Below are positions 7,901-8,318 of a DNA stretch of 8,318 nt, one piece after another. Within the stretch, counting starts at the first letter, position 1. Every line of letters starts with the position of its first letter. The translations under genes and the position numbers were made by a program. The notes beneath the pieces were generated by a model. The model worked only from the letters and a program-made list of their open reading frames with translations, did no database searches and was not told the DNA's origin. Source of the stretch: Deltaproteobacteria bacterium (GTDB lineage: Bacteria; Myxococcota; XYA12-FULL-58-9; JAUUZB01); assembly GCA_030590185.1 (NCBI GenBank), contig JAUUZB010000110.1, positions 1-8,318 of the forward strand. Direction: 5' to 3'.

Positions 7901-8318
7901 GCCCCAGTCTCGGTGGGTCACGAAGGTGGAGAACAGCGCCGGCAGTTTCTCGACCACCGCCAACATGGTCGCTATAAAGACCGCGTCCCGTTTGACGTCG
8001 TCGTAGTTCGACGTGGGCTCGAAGTCCGCTTCGAGCACTACCCGCAGTCCGGGCACGCCAACGTTGAGGGTCAAGGAGCGCAGCAGGCAGCCTTCCTTGA
8101 TCAGCTGGATGATCGCCTCGTGGCGATCGAGCTCGAAGATGCCGACCTCGCCAACGATCCCGTCCCGGTCGATCGGCTCGATGGCCCGGGCCAGGTGACG
8201 ATCCTCGAGCGCCGGCTCCATCGGCCGCGCCTTCCAACGGGCGATGGCGCGTTGGCGGCGGAATTCGTCGGCTAGGAGCTCGTCAACGCATATGGCCCGC
8301 TTCCCGAATAGGGCGGCG
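4976..8318 (-). CDS. Very large repeat-containing protein, possible C-terminal part of an HSP90-like (GHKL) ATP-binding protein; N-terminus off window
   Basis: The frame ends in TAG at 4976 and is open through to the right window edge, giving 1113 visible residues. The ATG at 8221 is probably internal, because the 32 codons before it continue the repeat pattern (numbering below is from that ATG). I see no signal peptide or membrane segment, so it is probably cytoplasmic. About 240-residue units repeat through residues 1-920. A linker rich in Ser, Pro, Glu and Lys follows (about 925-972), then a C-terminal domain (about 972-1081) that is helical at first and contains LLHMRHPLVAEA (1020-1031) and a stretch near FLAAAVFSALN (1044-1054). 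No Walker, GHKL or nuclease motif is visible. The overall texture recalls, from memory only, long HSP90/sacsin-like proteins of Myxococcota whose GHKL ATPase sits at the N-terminus, which here would be off window. I cannot assign a function. It is transcribed toward the kinase gene with a 21-base gap, so co-transcription is plausible. Confidence 0.85.
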   Translation of the reverse strand, partial: AALFGKRAICVDELLADEFRRQRAIARWKARPMEPALEDRHLARAIEPIDRDGIVGEVGIFELDRHEAIIQLIKEGCLLRSLTLNVGVPGLRVVLEADFEPTSNYDDVKRDAVFIATMLAVVEKLPALFSTFVTHRDWGVEERRYLAHYLHFVFKRSPTVTFLRGCGYSKEAVAAFAKNTKTYQPALGIGRVGPGGAEPFPLARAPLFPRVDGPTMSLADIETAIARDEGVWYVCVEDAEPPRERPETPLLSLSKTDRALLRTIFRPRDLGDWHEEAQKRGLAQAFEAKPTERLELTSNRLLDIEIDTDSGIRGRIAIPTPNTPHQILPGQDNAVRVRLLKRHRLLAVRALEMPFGPLFGVVNYDQLQPTSDWKNVRSNAMLTHVKKTLQDAASRLLAKLCAELPRLSATRAAMARGVLLDAAAGLLGDRAKETKSDTGVDRLRATPLFRTITGGEASIAELDAAFADKDRIYYVNDAYDFDPAGKRLILHLQPKVKPFLLSRYGSDHLVNSKRWVENRIGRRAFEERPKVERVALVADEMLATTVIKKKGLRGEVGLSRRRRELGTRGSVELLKHKRRITTLPGTTSWAFVAILDDAKLPLTPTYQLKPADPRINKLWNICLAQVPELVARLVERWPELPPEDKQAAWYHLIDFVAAPYPPKDAGAPKAERVAAIRDAAAKIAGLRTTDGRALCIAELEEIAKRFGKVRYLSRAKQGEPLDPRQAIVIADELEQQRLREICQKLVCYDGEWAREQKGIRHRNLAPELPAPPEELLVRVGSKHDRFDLTLWIPKEIPVDPRRTLRVAMGSEGKLVEWRCVRPELPCAGVARGRQVAAPDWLRVELLESEEHEIVHSLIKLYLDLAGRFKQLKGDERERVRDLLENAALATHRIKEPPAAFAERYTSLRDRLAKLPLLRLGPEEWISLSQALREKPPVLLRLGLWEPQRSAPAPSLDELAAGHQPAEAGSGSESESNPKSETPAASRTAPTSEAKPKPAPPSPEDELIDDLRRALAWLREEHGELLEDLAARRFHRDRKRKDRVATIDGGRILLHMRHPLVAEAIAKRTTDPMVVTFLAAAVFSALNRHYEPITDKDERVFVTALVSGLLAADS
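5462..8221 (-). repeat. Tandem protein-level repeat, units of about 240 residues (read by eye as four copies)
   Basis: Three landmarks recur in the same order in the large protein. First is a G-I/L-x-G strand: GIVGEVGI at residue 21, GIRGRIAI at 279, GLRGEVGL at 519 and a weaker FDLTLWIP at 754. Second is LIKEGCLLRSL (40), LLKRHRLLAVRAL (307), LLKHKRRITTL (541) and a weak fourth near 775. Third is a strand-turn then S-x-A-x-L helix: SLADI at 185, SIAEL at 426, CIAEL at 663 and SLSQA at 894. Spacings of the third landmark are 241, 237 and 231. Approximate unit edges are residues 1, 256, 495, 736 and 920, numbered from the ATG at 8221. The copies are diverged at DNA level, so this is an old duplication and not a recent nucleotide repeat. 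Confidence 0.65.

Noticed and set aside
1..8318. Search for tRNA, rRNA, CRISPR arrays, insertion sequences and attachment sites
   Set aside because: Almost the whole window is coding. I saw no short regular nucleotide repeats, terminal inverted repeats or transposase motifs.

Overview
This window is from a GC-rich bacterial chromosome. It carries four genes, all read on the minus strand, packed with gaps of 21, 75 and 3 bases. Codon third positions look mostly G or C by eye in all four. A Sec signal peptide with a periplasmic sensor domain and an AlgI/DltB-type MBOAT protein fit a Gram-negative bacterium. The large first gene resembles, from memory, long chaperone-like proteins of Myxococcota and related deltaproteobacteria; that lineage guess is an inference. 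I see no RNA gene, mobile element, CRISPR array or plus-strand gene.

In transcription order (right to left) the first gene, 8318 down to 4976, is a very large protein whose frame is open to the right window edge, so its N-terminus is missing. Its visible part holds a divergent tandem repeat of about 240 residues, read by eye as four units, then a charged Ser/Pro/Glu linker and a compact C-terminal domain. It may be the tail of a GHKL (HSP90-like) ATP-binding protein, but no ATPase motif is in view.

The second gene, 4954 to 2219, is a complete hybrid sensor kinase: signal peptide, NMT1/THI5-like binding domain, one membrane helix, PAS, HisKA, HATPase and a C-terminal receiver. Its start is ambiguous. 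Two candidate starts share the nine bases ATGAACACC, and the leader between them can pair with either one.

The third and fourth genes form a tight pair: an MBOAT membrane O-acyltransferase (2143 to 749) and an SGNH-hydrolase-like protein with one N-terminal membrane helix (745 to beyond position 1). This layout matches known surface O-acylation systems such as AlgI with AlgX and DltB with DltD, in which the MBOAT protein moves an acyl group across the membrane and the SGNH partner transfers it to a polymer. Whether the kinase controls this pair is unknown; same strand and close spacing are the only evidence.
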